Of a DNA stretch of 64,000 bases, positions 1-8,420 are shown piece after piece. Position 1 is the first letter of the stretch; each line of letters opens with the position of its first letter. Below the pieces are notes generated by a model. It saw only the letters and a program-made list of their open reading frames with translations, was not told where the DNA came from and did not search any database. Where the stretch lies: assembly GCA_028866275.1 (NCBI GenBank), contig JAGWIK010000006.1, positions 40,893-104,892 of the forward strand. Reading direction: 5' to 3'. The stretch is from Alphaproteobacteria bacterium. Its GTDB lineage: Bacteria > Pseudomonadota > Alphaproteobacteria > UBA9219. The translations under genes and the position numbers were made by a program.

Positions 1-2800
1 AGAACCACCCTTGATCGTCAGCTATAACGCGTCGAGCGTGCCTGTCATCCAGATGGCGCTGTCCAGCGCGCAATTGTCCGAGCAGGAACTGTACGACCTC
101 GGCAACAATTTCATCCGCACCCAATTGGCGACGGTTCAGGGCGCGGCGCTGCCTTTCCCCTATGGCGGCAAAACGCGCCAGATACAGGTCGACCTCAACC
201 AGAAAAAGCTGCAAGCGCTTGGCCTGTCGGCGCAGGACGTCAATACCGCCATCGGCGATCAAAACCTTATCATCCCGGCAGGCAGCGAAAAAATCGGCAG
301 CATTGAATATAACGTCAAGCTCAACGCCAGCCCGTCGGCGGTCGACCAGTTGAACGATTTGCCGATCAAATATGTCGGCGGCAACCCCATTTACATCCGC
401 GATGTCGCCCATGTGCGCGACGGCTTTGCGCCGCAGATCAACATCGTGCATATGGACGGCCACCGCGCCGTTTTGATGACGATTCTGAAATCGGGCAACG
501 CCTCGACGCTCGATATCGTCAAACGCGTGCGCGCCGCCGTCGAGAAATTGCGCCCTGCCCTGCCCGACACGCTCGACATGGAGTTTATCGGCGACCAGTC
601 GACCTTCGTACGCGCGGCTATTTCCGGCGTGGTGCGCGAAGGCGTTATCGCCGCCGCGCTGACCGGGTTGATGATTTTGCTGTTTCTGGGCAGCTGGCGC
701 AGCACGTTGATTATCCTTATTTCCATTCCTTTGTCGGTTCTGGCGTCCATCATTGCGCTGTCGGCGCTGGGCCAGACGATCAACATCATGACGCTGGGCG
801 GGCTGGCGCTGGCGGTCGGCATTCTGGTCGACGACGCCACGGTGGCGATCGAAAATATCAACTGGCATCTTGAGCACGGCAAGGAAGTCGTCGAGGCCAT
901 TCTGGACGGCGCGCGGCAGATCGCCACGCCCGCGCTGGTGTCGACCCTTTGCATCTGCATCGTTTTCGTGCCGATGTTTTTCCTGACCGGCGTGGCAAAA
1001 TTTTTATTCGTGCCGATGGCCGAAGCGGTTATTTTCGCGATGCTGGCGTCCTATTTCCTGTCGCGCACCTTGATTCCGACCATTGCCAAATACCTGCTGC
1101 GCGCGCACGAAGTCTATTTCGACGCGACGCATCCCGACGCAAAACCGCGCGGTTTCTTCGCGCGCCTGTCCTTTGCCTTCGAAGCGTGGTTCGACCGGCT
1201 GCGCCACGCCTACCGGCATATGCTGGAGGCCGTTTTGCACAGCAGGCGCATATTCATTGCCGGATTTTTGATTTTCGTTCTGGCTTCCTTGGGCGTGCTG
1301 GCGCCGTGGCTGGGCGCGGACTTCTTTCCCGCCGTCGACGCCGGGCAGATAAAAATGCACATCCGCGCGCCGGTCGGCACGCGCGTCGAAGACACCGCCG
1401 CCCTGTGCGATAAAATCGACGCCGCCATACGCGCCGTCATTCCCGCAAAGGAAATTATACGCATCGTCGACAATATCGGCCTGCCGAACAGCGGGTTGAA
1501 TTTATCCTATAGCAATTCCGCCCCCATCGGCCCCGAAGACGCCGATATCATGATTTCGCTGACGCCCCGCCACCATCCCATCGCCGATTACATCCGCACG
1601 TTGCGCCGTGTCATGCCGCGACAGATGCCCGCCGTCACTTTTTCATTCCTGCCCGCAGACATCGTCAGCCAAATTCTGGATTTCGGCCTGCCGGCCCCCA
1701 TCGACGTGCAGATCGTCGGCCACAACCAAAATGCCGACTATGCCTATGCCGCCGAAATTCTGGATAAAATCCGCCATGTGCCGGGCATCGCCGACGCCCG
1801 CATCCAGCAGGCGCTGAACGCCCCCGAATTGCGCGTCAATGTCGACCGCACCCGCGCGCAGGAACTGGGCATCACCCAGCACGATGTCGCCACCGACATG
1901 CTGATCTCGCTGAGCGGCAGCTTCCAGACCTCGCCCACTTTCTGGCTCGACCCCAAAAACGGCGTGTCCTATGACATCGTGACGCAGTCGCCGCAATACC
2001 GCCTGACATCCATCGACGACCTCAAGAACATTCCCGTGACCGGCAGCCTTGGCGGCGCGCCGCAAATTCTGGGCGGGCTGGCGACGGTGACGCCCGGCGT
2101 CGGGCCCGCCGTCGTGTCGCACTACAATGTTCAACCCACGCTGGATATTTTTGCCAGCCCGCAGGATCGCGACCTTGCCGGCGTGTCGAACGATATTCGC
2201 GGCATTATCGCCGCCACCAAGGCCGACCTGCCCCGCGGGGCGTCCGTCGTTTTGCGCGGCCAGACCCAAACCATGCAAAAATCCTTTGAAGGGCTGGGCG
2301 TCGGCCTTCTGGGCGCGATCCTGCTGGTATACTGCCTGATCGTCATCAATTTTCAGTCATGGACCGATCCTTTCATCATTATCACGGCCCTGCCCGGCGC
2401 GTTGGCCGGCATCGTCTGGATGTTGTTCGTCACCCATACGCGCATCAGCGTGCCCGCGTTGACGGGCGCCATCATGTGCATGGGCGTCGCCACGGCGAAC
2501 AGCATTCTGGTCGTCAGTTTCGCCCGCGAACGCATGGATGCCGGGCTTGACGCCGTTGCCGCCGCGCTGGAAGCGGGAACCACACGCCTGCGCCCCGTGA
2601 TGATGACCGCGCTGGCGATGATTATCGGCATGGTGCCGATGGCGATGGGCATGGGCGAAGGCGGCGAACAAAACGCGCCGTTGGGCCGCGCCGTCATCGG
2701 CGGGCTGATCTTTGCCACCTTTGCCACGCTGTTCTTCGTGCCGTCGGTGTTCAGCCTGATACACGCGCGACGCGCCAAAAACGAAACCGAGGCTTCATGA
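1..2800 (+). CDS. RND-family efflux permease, 5' end cut by window edge
   Basis: Inner-membrane proton-driven pump of the RND (AcrB-like) superfamily, which works with the adaptor encoded next to it and an outer-membrane channel that is not in the window. About 932 residues are visible; full-length relatives have about 1,030-1,050, so roughly the first 110 residues lie to the left, and the frame is open to the edge. The TM4 proton-relay motif is intact (VDDATVAIENI, about visible residue 275, two Asp). In TM10 the segment ATANSILVVSFA aligns with AcrB SAKNAILIVEFA, so the relay Lys of AcrB (Lys940) is Ala here, as in some less-studied RND subfamilies. The stop overlaps the adaptor start (ATGA). 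The permease precedes the adaptor, the reverse of the common order. Substrate cannot be told from sequence. Confidence 0.93.
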   Translation, partial: EPPLIVSYNASSVPVIQMALSSAQLSEQELYDLGNNFIRTQLATVQGAALPFPYGGKTRQIQVDLNQKKLQALGLSAQDVNTAIGDQNLIIPAGSEKIGSIEYNVKLNASPSAVDQLNDLPIKYVGGNPIYIRDVAHVRDGFAPQINIVHMDGHRAVLMTILKSGNASTLDIVKRVRAAVEKLRPALPDTLDMEFIGDQSTFVRAAISGVVREGVIAAALTGLMILLFLGSWRSTLIILISIPLSVLASIIALSALGQTINIMTLGGLALAVGILVDDATVAIENINWHLEHGKEVVEAILDGARQIATPALVSTLCICIVFVPMFFLTGVAKFLFVPMAEAVIFAMLASYFLSRTLIPTIAKYLLRAHEVYFDATHPDAKPRGFFARLSFAFEAWFDRLRHAYRHMLEAVLHSRRIFIAGFLIFVLASLGVLAPWLGADFFPAVDAGQIKMHIRAPVGTRVEDTAALCDKIDAAIRAVIPAKEIIRIVDNIGLPNSGLNLSYSNSAPIGPEDADIMISLTPRHHPIADYIRTLRRVMPRQMPAVTFSFLPADIVSQILDFGLPAPIDVQIVGHNQNADYAYAAEILDKIRHVPGIADARIQQALNAPELRVNVDRTRAQELGITQHDVATDMLISLSGSFQTSPTFWLDPKNGVSYDIVTQSPQYRLTSIDDLKNIPVTGSLGGAPQILGGLATVTPGVGPAVVSHYNVQPTLDIFASPQDRDLAGVSNDIRGIIAATKADLPRGASVVLRGQTQTMQKSFEGLGVGLLGAILLVYCLIVINFQSWTDPFIIITALPGALAGIVWMLFVTHTRISVPALTGAIMCMGVATANSILVVSFARERMDAGLDAVAAALEAGTTRLRPVMMTALAMIIGMVPMAMGMGEGGEQNAPLGRAVIGGLIFATFATLFFVPSVFSLIHARRAKNETEAS

Positions 2801-3987
2801 CCGATCCGCACGCCACGCCACGCCCCCCTGCGCCCGCCGCGAAATCGCGCCTGCGTTTCGTGACGATAGCCACGCTTGCGATTTTCATCGCCATAGGCGC
2901 GGCGGGCATCGCCAGCCGCGCCGCCGATGCGCGCCGTCTGAAACAGACGACGGACGAAGCCGCCCTGCCTACGGTCGCGGTCATGACGGCGCAAAAAGGC
3001 GCCGTGACGCAAACGCTCGACCTGCCGGGCACGATACAGGCCTGGCACGAAGCGGTGATTTACGCGCGCACCGGCGGCTATCTGAAAGACTGGAAGGTCG
3101 ATATCGGCGCAAAGGTCAAACAAGGCGACGTGCTGGCCGATATCGACGCCCCCGATTTGGACGCTCAATTCCGGCAGGCTCAGGCCGATCTGGCCACCGC
3201 TATTGCCAACAACAACATCGCGCAATTGACGGCGCGGCGTTACGCGACGCTGCGCAAGACGGATTCCGTATCGCAGCAGCAGGCCGATACGGCACAGGCC
3301 GCGGCCGACGCCGATGCGGCCGCGGTTAATTCGGCCAAGGCCAATTTGGACCATTTGCAGCAGGAAGAAGATTTCAAGCAGGTTGTCGCCCCCTTCGACG
3401 GCACGATCACCGCGCGCAACACCGATGTCGGCGCATTGGTCATCGGCGAAAGCAACGGCACGGGGCAGGATCTGTTCCACATCGCCGACACCGGCAAATT
3501 ACGCATCTATGTCCAGGTCCCCGAAAATGACGCGGCGAGCATAACCCCGGACATCAAGGCCGAATTGCATTTCCCCGAACGCCCCGCGGATGTCGTGCCC
3601 GCGACATTAAGCCATATGGCCGATGCGCTGGACCCGACCAATCGCACGCTGATGCTGGAATTCGACGTCGATAATGCCGACGGGCGGATATTGGCGGGCG
3701 GCTATACCGACGTGCATATAACCATTCCCGGGCGAAGCGACACGGTTGTTCTGCCCGTCGGCGCGATGCTGTTCCGCGATGTGCCGCGCGTGGCGACCGT
3801 CGACGACAAGGGCGTGGCGACCTTGCATAAGGTCAAAATCGGCCGCGATTACGGCAGGACGATTGAAATCACGGACGGCATCGCCCCCGGTGATCGCGTT
3901 ATCGTCAACCCGCCGGATTCGTTGCAGGACGGCGAACGCGTGCGCATCGTCGGCGACGCGCACGGTGACAATCAGCCGGCCAAATAA
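2797..3987 (+). CDS. RND efflux periplasmic adaptor (membrane fusion protein)
   Basis: Periplasmic adaptor bridging the RND permease to an outer-membrane channel. The 396-residue protein has an N-terminal membrane anchor (about residues 17-38), a split lipoyl/biotinyl-like domain (GYLKDWKVDIGAKVKQGDVL and, after the hairpin, VVAPFDGTITARNTDVGALV), an alpha-helical coiled-coil hairpin rich in Ala/Gln between them (about 120-195), then beta-barrel and membrane-proximal domains. The start ATG overlaps the permease stop by 4 bp, so the two are almost surely translationally coupled. It ends tail-to-tail with the flavoprotein on the opposite strand, overlapping it by 16 bp. No lipobox is seen, so it is probably held by its transmembrane helix. 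Confidence 0.93.
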   Translation: MTDPHATPRPPAPAAKSRLRFVTIATLAIFIAIGAAGIASRAADARRLKQTTDEAALPTVAVMTAQKGAVTQTLDLPGTIQAWHEAVIYARTGGYLKDWKVDIGAKVKQGDVLADIDAPDLDAQFRQAQADLATAIANNNIAQLTARRYATLRKTDSVSQQQADTAQAAADADAAAVNSAKANLDHLQQEEDFKQVVAPFDGTITARNTDVGALVIGESNGTGQDLFHIADTGKLRIYVQVPENDAASITPDIKAELHFPERPADVVPATLSHMADALDPTNRTLMLEFDVDNADGRILAGGYTDVHITIPGRSDTVVLPVGAMLFRDVPRVATVDDKGVATLHKVKIGRDYGRTIEITDGIAPGDRVIVNPPDSLQDGERVRIVGDAHGDNQPAK

Positions 3988-5198
3988 GCCAGCGCGCCGC
4001 GCGCCGCCGCCACGGCGGTGCTGAAACAGCCTTGCAGCAGATAGCCGCCGGTCGGCGCTTCCCAATCCAGCATTTCGCCCGCGACGAAAACGCCGGGCTT
4101 GCCGCGCAGCATGAAATGATCGTCGCAGGCGTCGCGGGCAATGCCGCCCGCGCTGGATATCGCCCGCGCGATGCCCGCGGTTGCAGTCAGGGTCAGCGGC
4201 GCGGCTTTGATGCGCGCGGCAAGCCTGTGCGGATCGGCGGGCGGCGATGCATCGCCCAGCGTTTCGCGCAACAGGCCGATCGCCGCGGGCGGCAAGCCGG
4301 CCGCCTTGCGCATGAAGGTTGAAAATGATTGGCTGCCGCGCGGCGATTGCAGCCGTTTGGCCAATGCGGCTTCATCAAGACCGGGCCGCAGATCAAGCGT
4401 CACGGTCGCGTGGCCTTTGGCGTCAATGGCGTCGCGCAAGGCCGCCGACAGGGCATAAACCGCGCCGCCTTCGATGCCGGTTTGCGTGATCATCGCTTCG
4501 CCGCGCACGGCCCGCCCGCCAAAAGACAGGGCCAACGGTTTCAATGGCTGTCCGGCGAAGCGCGAGGCGAAGCCTTGCCGCCACGGCACAACAAAACCGC
4601 AATTGGCGGGGCGCAACGGCGAAACCCCGGCGCCCGCCGCGCGCAGAATATCGGCCCAGCCGCCATCCGCGCCCAGACGCGGCCATGACGCGCCACCCAA
4701 TGCCAGAACCGTGACATCGGGGGTGACGCGCGCCTCTTGTCCGGCGGCATCGACGAATAACAGATGACCATCCCCGTCCCAGCCGCGCCAGTCGTGCCGC
4801 AGGGCGAAAGCAACGCCCATCCGGTCAAGGCGCCGCAGCCATGCCCGCAACAAGGGCGAGGCCTTCATCGCCGCGGGGAATACGCGGCCGCTGCTGCCGA
4901 CAAAGACCGCCTGCCCCAACCCCTCGGCCCAGTCACGCAGGGCCTCGGGCGGAAAAAGATCCAGCACGGGCGTCATCCACGGCGTGGCCGCGCCGTATTT
5001 GGCGGCAAAACCCGGCATGGGTTCGCTGTGGGTCAGGTTTAGCCCGCCCCGCCCCGCCATCAGGAATTTGCGCGCCAGGGACGGCATCCGGTCGTAAACG
5101 GTGACCCGTACGCCCGCCCCGGCCAGTTTTTCCGCCGCCATGAGCCCGGCCGGGCCGCCGCCGATCACGGCGGCCTTTTTGTTTTCAAACTGTTTCAA
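3972..5198 (-). CDS. BaiN/TIGR03862-like FAD-dependent oxidoreductase
   Basis: Flavoprotein of the HI0933/BaiN family (TIGR03862 type), whose physiological substrate is unknown in most bacteria. The Rossmann FAD-binding motif VIGGGPAGLMAAEKL sits at the extreme N terminus, followed by GRGGLNLTHSE, typical of the family. A conserved C-terminal segment (PGVFVAGEMLDWEAPTGGY) contacts the flavin. The frame is open to a GTG at 5282 that abuts the divergent gene, but the 28 extra residues do not look like family sequence. I therefore place the start at TTG 5198, eight codons before the Rossmann motif (408 aa). No clear ribosome binding site precedes it, so the start is uncertain. It is a single-gene unit facing away from the TIGR02300 gene. 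Confidence 0.85.
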   Translation of the reverse strand: MKQFENKKAAVIGGGPAGLMAAEKLAGAGVRVTVYDRMPSLARKFLMAGRGGLNLTHSEPMPGFAAKYGAATPWMTPVLDLFPPEALRDWAEGLGQAVFVGSSGRVFPAAMKASPLLRAWLRRLDRMGVAFALRHDWRGWDGDGHLLFVDAAGQEARVTPDVTVLALGGASWPRLGADGGWADILRAAGAGVSPLRPANCGFVVPWRQGFASRFAGQPLKPLALSFGGRAVRGEAMITQTGIEGGAVYALSAALRDAIDAKGHATVTLDLRPGLDEAALAKRLQSPRGSQSFSTFMRKAAGLPPAAIGLLRETLGDASPPADPHRLAARIKAAPLTLTATAGIARAISSAGGIARDACDDHFMLRGKPGVFVAGEMLDWEAPTGGYLLQGCFSTAVAAARGALAYLAG

Positions 5199-5204
5199 GG
5201 CGCG

Positions 5205-5232
5205 TTGACACTGTATTTTTTTCGTGTAAGAG
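5205..5232 (+). promoter_or_regulatory. Candidate promoter of the TIGR02300 gene
   Basis: A perfect TTGACA at 5205-5210 is followed after 16 bp by TAAGAG (5227-5232), a poor -10 match. It lies about 50 bp upstream of the GTG start at 5283 and just outside the assigned start of the divergent flavoprotein gene. The placement is plausible, but the -10 is weak. Confidence 0.35.
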
Positions 5233-5282
5233 GACTGCGTCTTTAAAGATAAGCATTTCCGGTTTTTCAAGGAGAATCGCAC

Positions 5283-5588
5283 GTGTCGAAAGCCGAATGG
5301 GGAACTAAGCGTATTTGCCCGAGCTGTGGCAAACGTTATTATGACATGAGGAAGAACCCGCCGGTTTGCCCGAGCTGCAAAACCGCGTTCGACCCCGAAA
5401 ACATGATGCGCGCGCGCCGCAACCGCCCCGCCGATAAAAAAGCCGCCAAACCGGAAGACATCATCGACGATCTGCCCATAACGGAAGATTCGGCCGAGGA
5501 TGCCGAAGCCATGATCGAAGATGCCGAGGAATTGGGCGATGATGGCGTCGACGAAGTTGTCGAGGTCGAGGAAGAAGAAGAACGTTAG
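5283..5588 (+). CDS. TIGR02300 / FYDLN-acid family protein
   Basis: Small alphaproteobacterial protein of unknown function. The N-terminal half has two CPSC pairs (CPSCGKRYYDMRKNPPVCPS, then C), a likely zinc ribbon; the family signature FYDLN appears as YYDMR. The C-terminal 45 residues are almost entirely Asp/Glu plus a few hydrophobics, which gives the family its 'acid' name. Length 101 aa is within the family's usual 100-130. Start is GTG with GGAG about 10 nt upstream. It is followed 32 bp later by a glycosyltransferase on the same strand, with a small stem-loop between. Confidence 0.9.
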   Translation: MSKAEWGTKRICPSCGKRYYDMRKNPPVCPSCKTAFDPENMMRARRNRPADKKAAKPEDIIDDLPITEDSAEDAEAMIEDAEELGDDGVDEVVEVEEEEER

Positions 5589-5592
5589 GGGT

Positions 5593-5610
5593 TAGGCCGG
5601 AAACGGCCTA
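5593..5610 (+). other. Small GAAA-capped stem-loop between two genes
   Basis: TAGGCCG and CGGCCTA form a perfect 7-bp stem with a GAAA loop in the 32-bp gap between the TIGR02300 stop and the glycosyltransferase start. No T-run follows, so it is not a standard terminator. It could stabilise the upstream mRNA or modulate initiation of the next gene. Confidence 0.4.
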
Positions 5611-5620
5611 GAATAGGCGG

Positions 5621-6556
5621 ATGAAAATCGTCTTTTTCTGCCCGCCGGTTTCCGTCATCAATGGCGGGATCAAACATATCTTTCGCATGGCCGAGGCGTT
5701 GATCGCGCAAGGGCGCGACGCCGTCGTGTTCGAACAGAACGGTGAACGGCCCGTCTGGTTCGCATCGACCGCACCCGTTGTCGGGCAAAGTATTTTCAAT
5801 GACATAAGCGACCATCTTTATGTGCTGCCCGAAGACCAGCCGCGCATTCTGGCCGATTTCGCCCGCCTGCCGCCGCGCAAGGTCATCTATAGCCAGAACC
5901 ATTTTTACGGCGCGCTGGGCATCGGCTCCGCGCGAAGCTATGCCGATTACGGCGTCACCGACATCCTGTGCAGCAGCCGCACGATTTACGATCACGCCCG
6001 GCATCGCCACCCCGCCCTGCGCGCCCATATCGTGCCCTGCGCCGTCGACCCGGCTTTGTTCGCCCCCGCCGCCGGCAAACAGAAGGTTATCGCCTATATG
6101 CCGCGCAAACGGCCTATCGAGGCCGTGTATCTGCGCGACATGTTCCGCTTTGCCTTTCCGCAATATAATGATTGGACGTGGCACGAAATCACCAACGCCG
6201 GAGAGGCCGAGGCCGCGCGGGCCATGGGCGACGCCGCCGTCTTTTTATCCCTAAGCCGGCTGGAGGGGTTCGGCCTGACGCCGCTGGAAGCGATGGCATC
6301 CGGTTGTATCGTCGCTGGCTTTACCGGCATCGGCGGGCGCGAATACGCCACGCCGGAAAACGGATTCTGGGTCGCCGAGGATGATTATGCCGGGTGCATC
6401 GCCGCGCTGGCGCAGGCGGTCGCATTAAGCCAGTCCACTGGCCCCGCCCGCGCCGCCTATGCCGACGCCGCCCGAAGCACAGCGCAACGCTTTACACCCG
6501 CCACCTTTCAACAGGGCGTGCGCGCGGCGTGGGCGGCGATATTGGGCGGGAAATAG
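5621..6556 (+). CDS. GT-B glycosyltransferase (GT4/group 1 type)
   Basis: A 311-residue cytoplasmic glycosyltransferase. The N terminus (MKIVFFCPPVSVINGG) has the first beta-strand and Gly-rich loop of the GT-B fold, and the C-terminal domain has the nucleotide-sugar-binding signature LSLSRLEGFGLTPLEAMASG followed by a second Gly-rich turn. The conserved E-x7-E pattern appears as EGFGLTPLE. It is on the short side for GT4 (usually 350-400). Acceptor and donor cannot be predicted. It is followed by a possible terminator and tRNA-Ala, and is not part of the main polysaccharide cluster 10 kb away. Confidence 0.8.
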   Translation: MKIVFFCPPVSVINGGIKHIFRMAEALIAQGRDAVVFEQNGERPVWFASTAPVVGQSIFNDISDHLYVLPEDQPRILADFARLPPRKVIYSQNHFYGALGIGSARSYADYGVTDILCSSRTIYDHARHRHPALRAHIVPCAVDPALFAPAAGKQKVIAYMPRKRPIEAVYLRDMFRFAFPQYNDWTWHEITNAGEAEAARAMGDAAVFLSLSRLEGFGLTPLEAMASGCIVAGFTGIGGREYATPENGFWVAEDDYAGCIAALAQAVALSQSTGPARAAYADAARSTAQRFTPATFQQGVRAAWAAILGGK

Positions 6557-6605
6557 CGTTTTCACGCCTCCGTGGCGGGCGGGCTCACATTTTTTGCAAA
6601 AATCT

Positions 6606-6630
6606 CTTGCCCTTGGGGCAAGTTTCGGTC
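6606..6630 (+). terminator. Possible weak intrinsic terminator after the glycosyltransferase
   Basis: CTTGCCC (6606-6612) pairs with GGGCAAG (6616-6622) around a 3-nt loop and is followed by TTTC and a T-rich stretch. It lies 50 bp after the glycosyltransferase stop and 40 bp before the tRNA. The U-tract is imperfect. Confidence 0.4.
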
Positions 6631-6664
6631 ATTTTGCGCGCCTTACGTCGATACGACCTCGTGT

Positions 6665-6740
6665 GGGGCCATAGCTCAGCTGGGAGAGCGCAACAATGGC
6701 ATTGTTGAGGTCAGGGGTTCGATCCCCCTTGGCTCCACCA
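6665..6740 (+). tRNA. tRNA-Ala(GGC)
   Basis: Full cloverleaf of 76 nt with encoded CCA. Acceptor stem GGGGCCA pairs with TGGCTCC; the D arm is GCTC/GAGC; the anticodon stem CAACA/TGTTG encloses loop ATGGCAT with anticodon GGC, which reads GCC/GCU codons; the T arm is AGGGG-TTCGATC-CCCCT. Its last 12 bases recur about 800 bp downstream (see the repeat at 7506-7549), which suggests use as an integration site. Confidence 0.97.
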
Positions 6741-6775
6741 ATTCATCTTTTTTATTTGCAAGAATTGGAAATGCC

Positions 6776-7372
6776 GTGAAGCGTTTCACATTTTTCATAT
6801 GTCTTTTTCTAGCACTCGCATCCGTCAAATCTTTTGCCGAAGATACCGCTGTTCCTACGCCGCCTAAACTTGTGAGCGCTGGCGATCGGGCGGCAGATCA
6901 TCTCACGAATTATCTAAACGAGTTTTATGAATGGTATTTTCTCTCCCGTGAGAAAATTCTTCAGGAACGGGAAAAACAGAAATCCGGCAATAAAAGGGAA
7001 AATGCATCATGGCATCAAAGAAATTTGTACATAACCGACGCTCTGTCAGAAAAATTGAAGACATCATATCTTAAGCAACAAAGCGCATATGATGGCGAGC
7101 AATCGGCCCCCTTATGTAAAGATCATGATGCGGATGTCGTCACATGCTTATTGAATCCGGCTGACAAACTGCTGGCCCCTGTCCAATCAGGACTTACGCA
7201 AATCGATAAGAACGGCGCAACTCTCTCCGTAACTATTCCCAAATATCAATGGAGCGATCAACCTGACAATACAAATCTCAGTACAGCTGATAGCCTTAGC
7301 ATCACCATTACCTTGGTCGCAGAAAAAGGATCATGGAAGATCGATAAAGTTACCGACATAAGTGGGAAGTGA
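6776..7372 (+). CDS. Secreted protein, DUF3828-like, unknown function
   Basis: A 198-residue protein with a classic Sec signal peptide (MKRFTFFICLFLALASVKSFA, cut before EDTA). The mature part has YLNEFYEWYFLSRE, a short lysine-rich helix, ITDALSEKLKTSYLKQQ, and a terminal beta-rich segment ending GSWKIDKVTDI. This arrangement resembles DUF3828 and NTF2-like periplasmic domains. Two Cys (near CKDHDADVVTCLL) may form a disulphide. Start is GTG 6776; the frame is open upstream through the tRNA, but only this start gives a signal peptide. Codon use is AT-rich, unlike the neighbours, suggesting transfer. The family assignment is by pattern only. Confidence 0.65.
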   Translation: MKRFTFFICLFLALASVKSFAEDTAVPTPPKLVSAGDRAADHLTNYLNEFYEWYFLSREKILQEREKQKSGNKRENASWHQRNLYITDALSEKLKTSYLKQQSAYDGEQSAPLCKDHDADVVTCLLNPADKLLAPVQSGLTQIDKNGATLSVTIPKYQWSDQPDNTNLSTADSLSITITLVAEKGSWKIDKVTDISGK

Positions 7373-7505
7373 CGGATGGCCTCGAACTATCAATTGGACT
7401 ATCAAATCGCCCATAACAGAGTTAATTTAGACGAGATCGTGCTGCGCGATAGTTAATGCCAATTGCTTGGCTTTCTTCGATTATCACGCAAAATCCAGCA
7501 AGTTC

Positions 7506-7549
7506 GTCAGTGGCAGAATGGTTCGATATCCTTCCCATTGGCTCCACCA
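7506..7549 (+). repeat. Degenerate copy of the tRNA-Ala 3' half (att-like)
   Basis: The final 12 bases of tRNA-Ala (TTGGCTCCACCA, 6729-6740) recur exactly at 7538-7549. GGTTCGAT of the T-loop recurs at 7520-7527, and GTCAG at 7506-7510. The spacing between blocks is altered by insertions, so no T stem can form. This is what a worn attR-type duplication left by tRNA-targeted integration, or a decayed tRNA copy, would look like. Confidence 0.6.
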
Positions 7550-7612
7550 CTAGCTATAATTTTATCGTCAAAGCATGTTGTAACCGGGCGTTAAAAAGGC
7601 ATCAGGCATAAA

Positions 7613-8269
7613 ATGGACAAAGAAAATTACAAAACAACTTTCACCGAAGATGACTCCCCGGGCTGGTCGTCTATTGATAGTGCCTTGGAAAAAATCTATG
7701 GAACCCAAAAGCCTCTCATTCACTATGCACCGAAGCTTCCGCCTGTTATAGGGGGCCAAGGACCGGACGGCGTCAGCCTGTATTTGGCCGACGGGTATCT
7801 GCATTTTATCAGCTATGGATTTTCCGAACTGCATTACAATGAAGAATCTGCGGGCAAAGAATTCAGCAAGTGGGGCTTTGAACTGACCTTTCGTTTAAAG
7901 ATTGACACACCTGTAACTCAAGAAACAGCGCCACGTTGGCCCATTTCCGTAATGCAAAACCTGTATAATTACGTCAATAAATCACAACGTTGGTTTGAGC
8001 CTATGCAGGCAATCCCCGTCACGGATCGCCCTATCAATCTGGATGTAAATTTAAGCGAGTCTGTAATAACCGGCCTTGGTTTTGTTGAAGATCCAAAATT
8101 AAAATCCATAGATACACCCCACGGTAGAGTCCAATTTATCCAAATGATAGGTCTCACACAGAGCGAAGCCCAACATATCAAAGCGGACGCAACCCAGACC
8201 TCAATTATTATTAGGAAATTGGGTATTGAGAACCCGCTTTATATTACGGATATGAAGCGCGGCCTCTAA
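7613..8269 (+). CDS. Suppressor of fused (SUFU) domain protein
   Basis: A 218-residue protein consisting of one SUFU domain. Family signatures are dense: GPDGVSLY, YLHFISYGFSELHY, KWGFELTFRL, PRWPISVMQNLYNYV, then TGLGFVEDP and IDTPHGRVQFIQMIGLT. Eukaryotic Sufu regulates Hedgehog signalling; bacterial members are proposed as immunity proteins in polymorphic toxin systems. No signal peptide, so cytoplasmic. No toxin gene is adjacent, so any partner is elsewhere or lost. AT-rich codon use matches the upstream DUF3828-like gene and differs from the core. Start ATG 7613; ribosome binding site weak. Confidence 0.88.
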   Translation: MDKENYKTTFTEDDSPGWSSIDSALEKIYGTQKPLIHYAPKLPPVIGGQGPDGVSLYLADGYLHFISYGFSELHYNEESAGKEFSKWGFELTFRLKIDTPVTQETAPRWPISVMQNLYNYVNKSQRWFEPMQAIPVTDRPINLDVNLSESVITGLGFVEDPKLKSIDTPHGRVQFIQMIGLTQSEAQHIKADATQTSIIIRKLGIENPLYITDMKRGL

Positions 8270-8420
8270 GATCCGCGCTTACCGCCTCGAACATCTAAAT
8301 TGTATGACGGCACAGTCGTTCGATGCGTGCTGTTTGCCCATTGCGTCGTTTGGCCTTCTGTGGCATCAAGCGCCCCGCGTAAAGCGTATTTTCGGAAAAT
8401 AAAAAGCGGAGACGATAAAG

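Larger units (their letters stand above)
6741..7549. mobile_element. Putative small island flanked by tRNA-Ala 3' end and its partial copy
   Basis: The segment starts right after tRNA-Ala and ends with a degenerate copy of the tRNA 3' end. Its DNA is clearly more AT-rich than the core genes on either side, and it carries one gene (secreted DUF3828-like). AT-richness continues to about 8270 through the SUFU gene, so the acquired stretch may be larger. No integrase, excisionase or transposase is present. It could be a remnant of a tRNA-targeted element or a cassette mobilised in trans. Confidence 0.35.

Noticed and set aside
7506..7549. A second tRNA gene
   Set aside because: Only pieces of the T arm and the 3' end are present; no acceptor 5' strand, D arm or anticodon arm can be folded.
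6741..8270. Complete prophage or integrative element
   Set aside because: No integrase, replication, structural or transfer gene is present; only composition and the tRNA repeat support acquisition.
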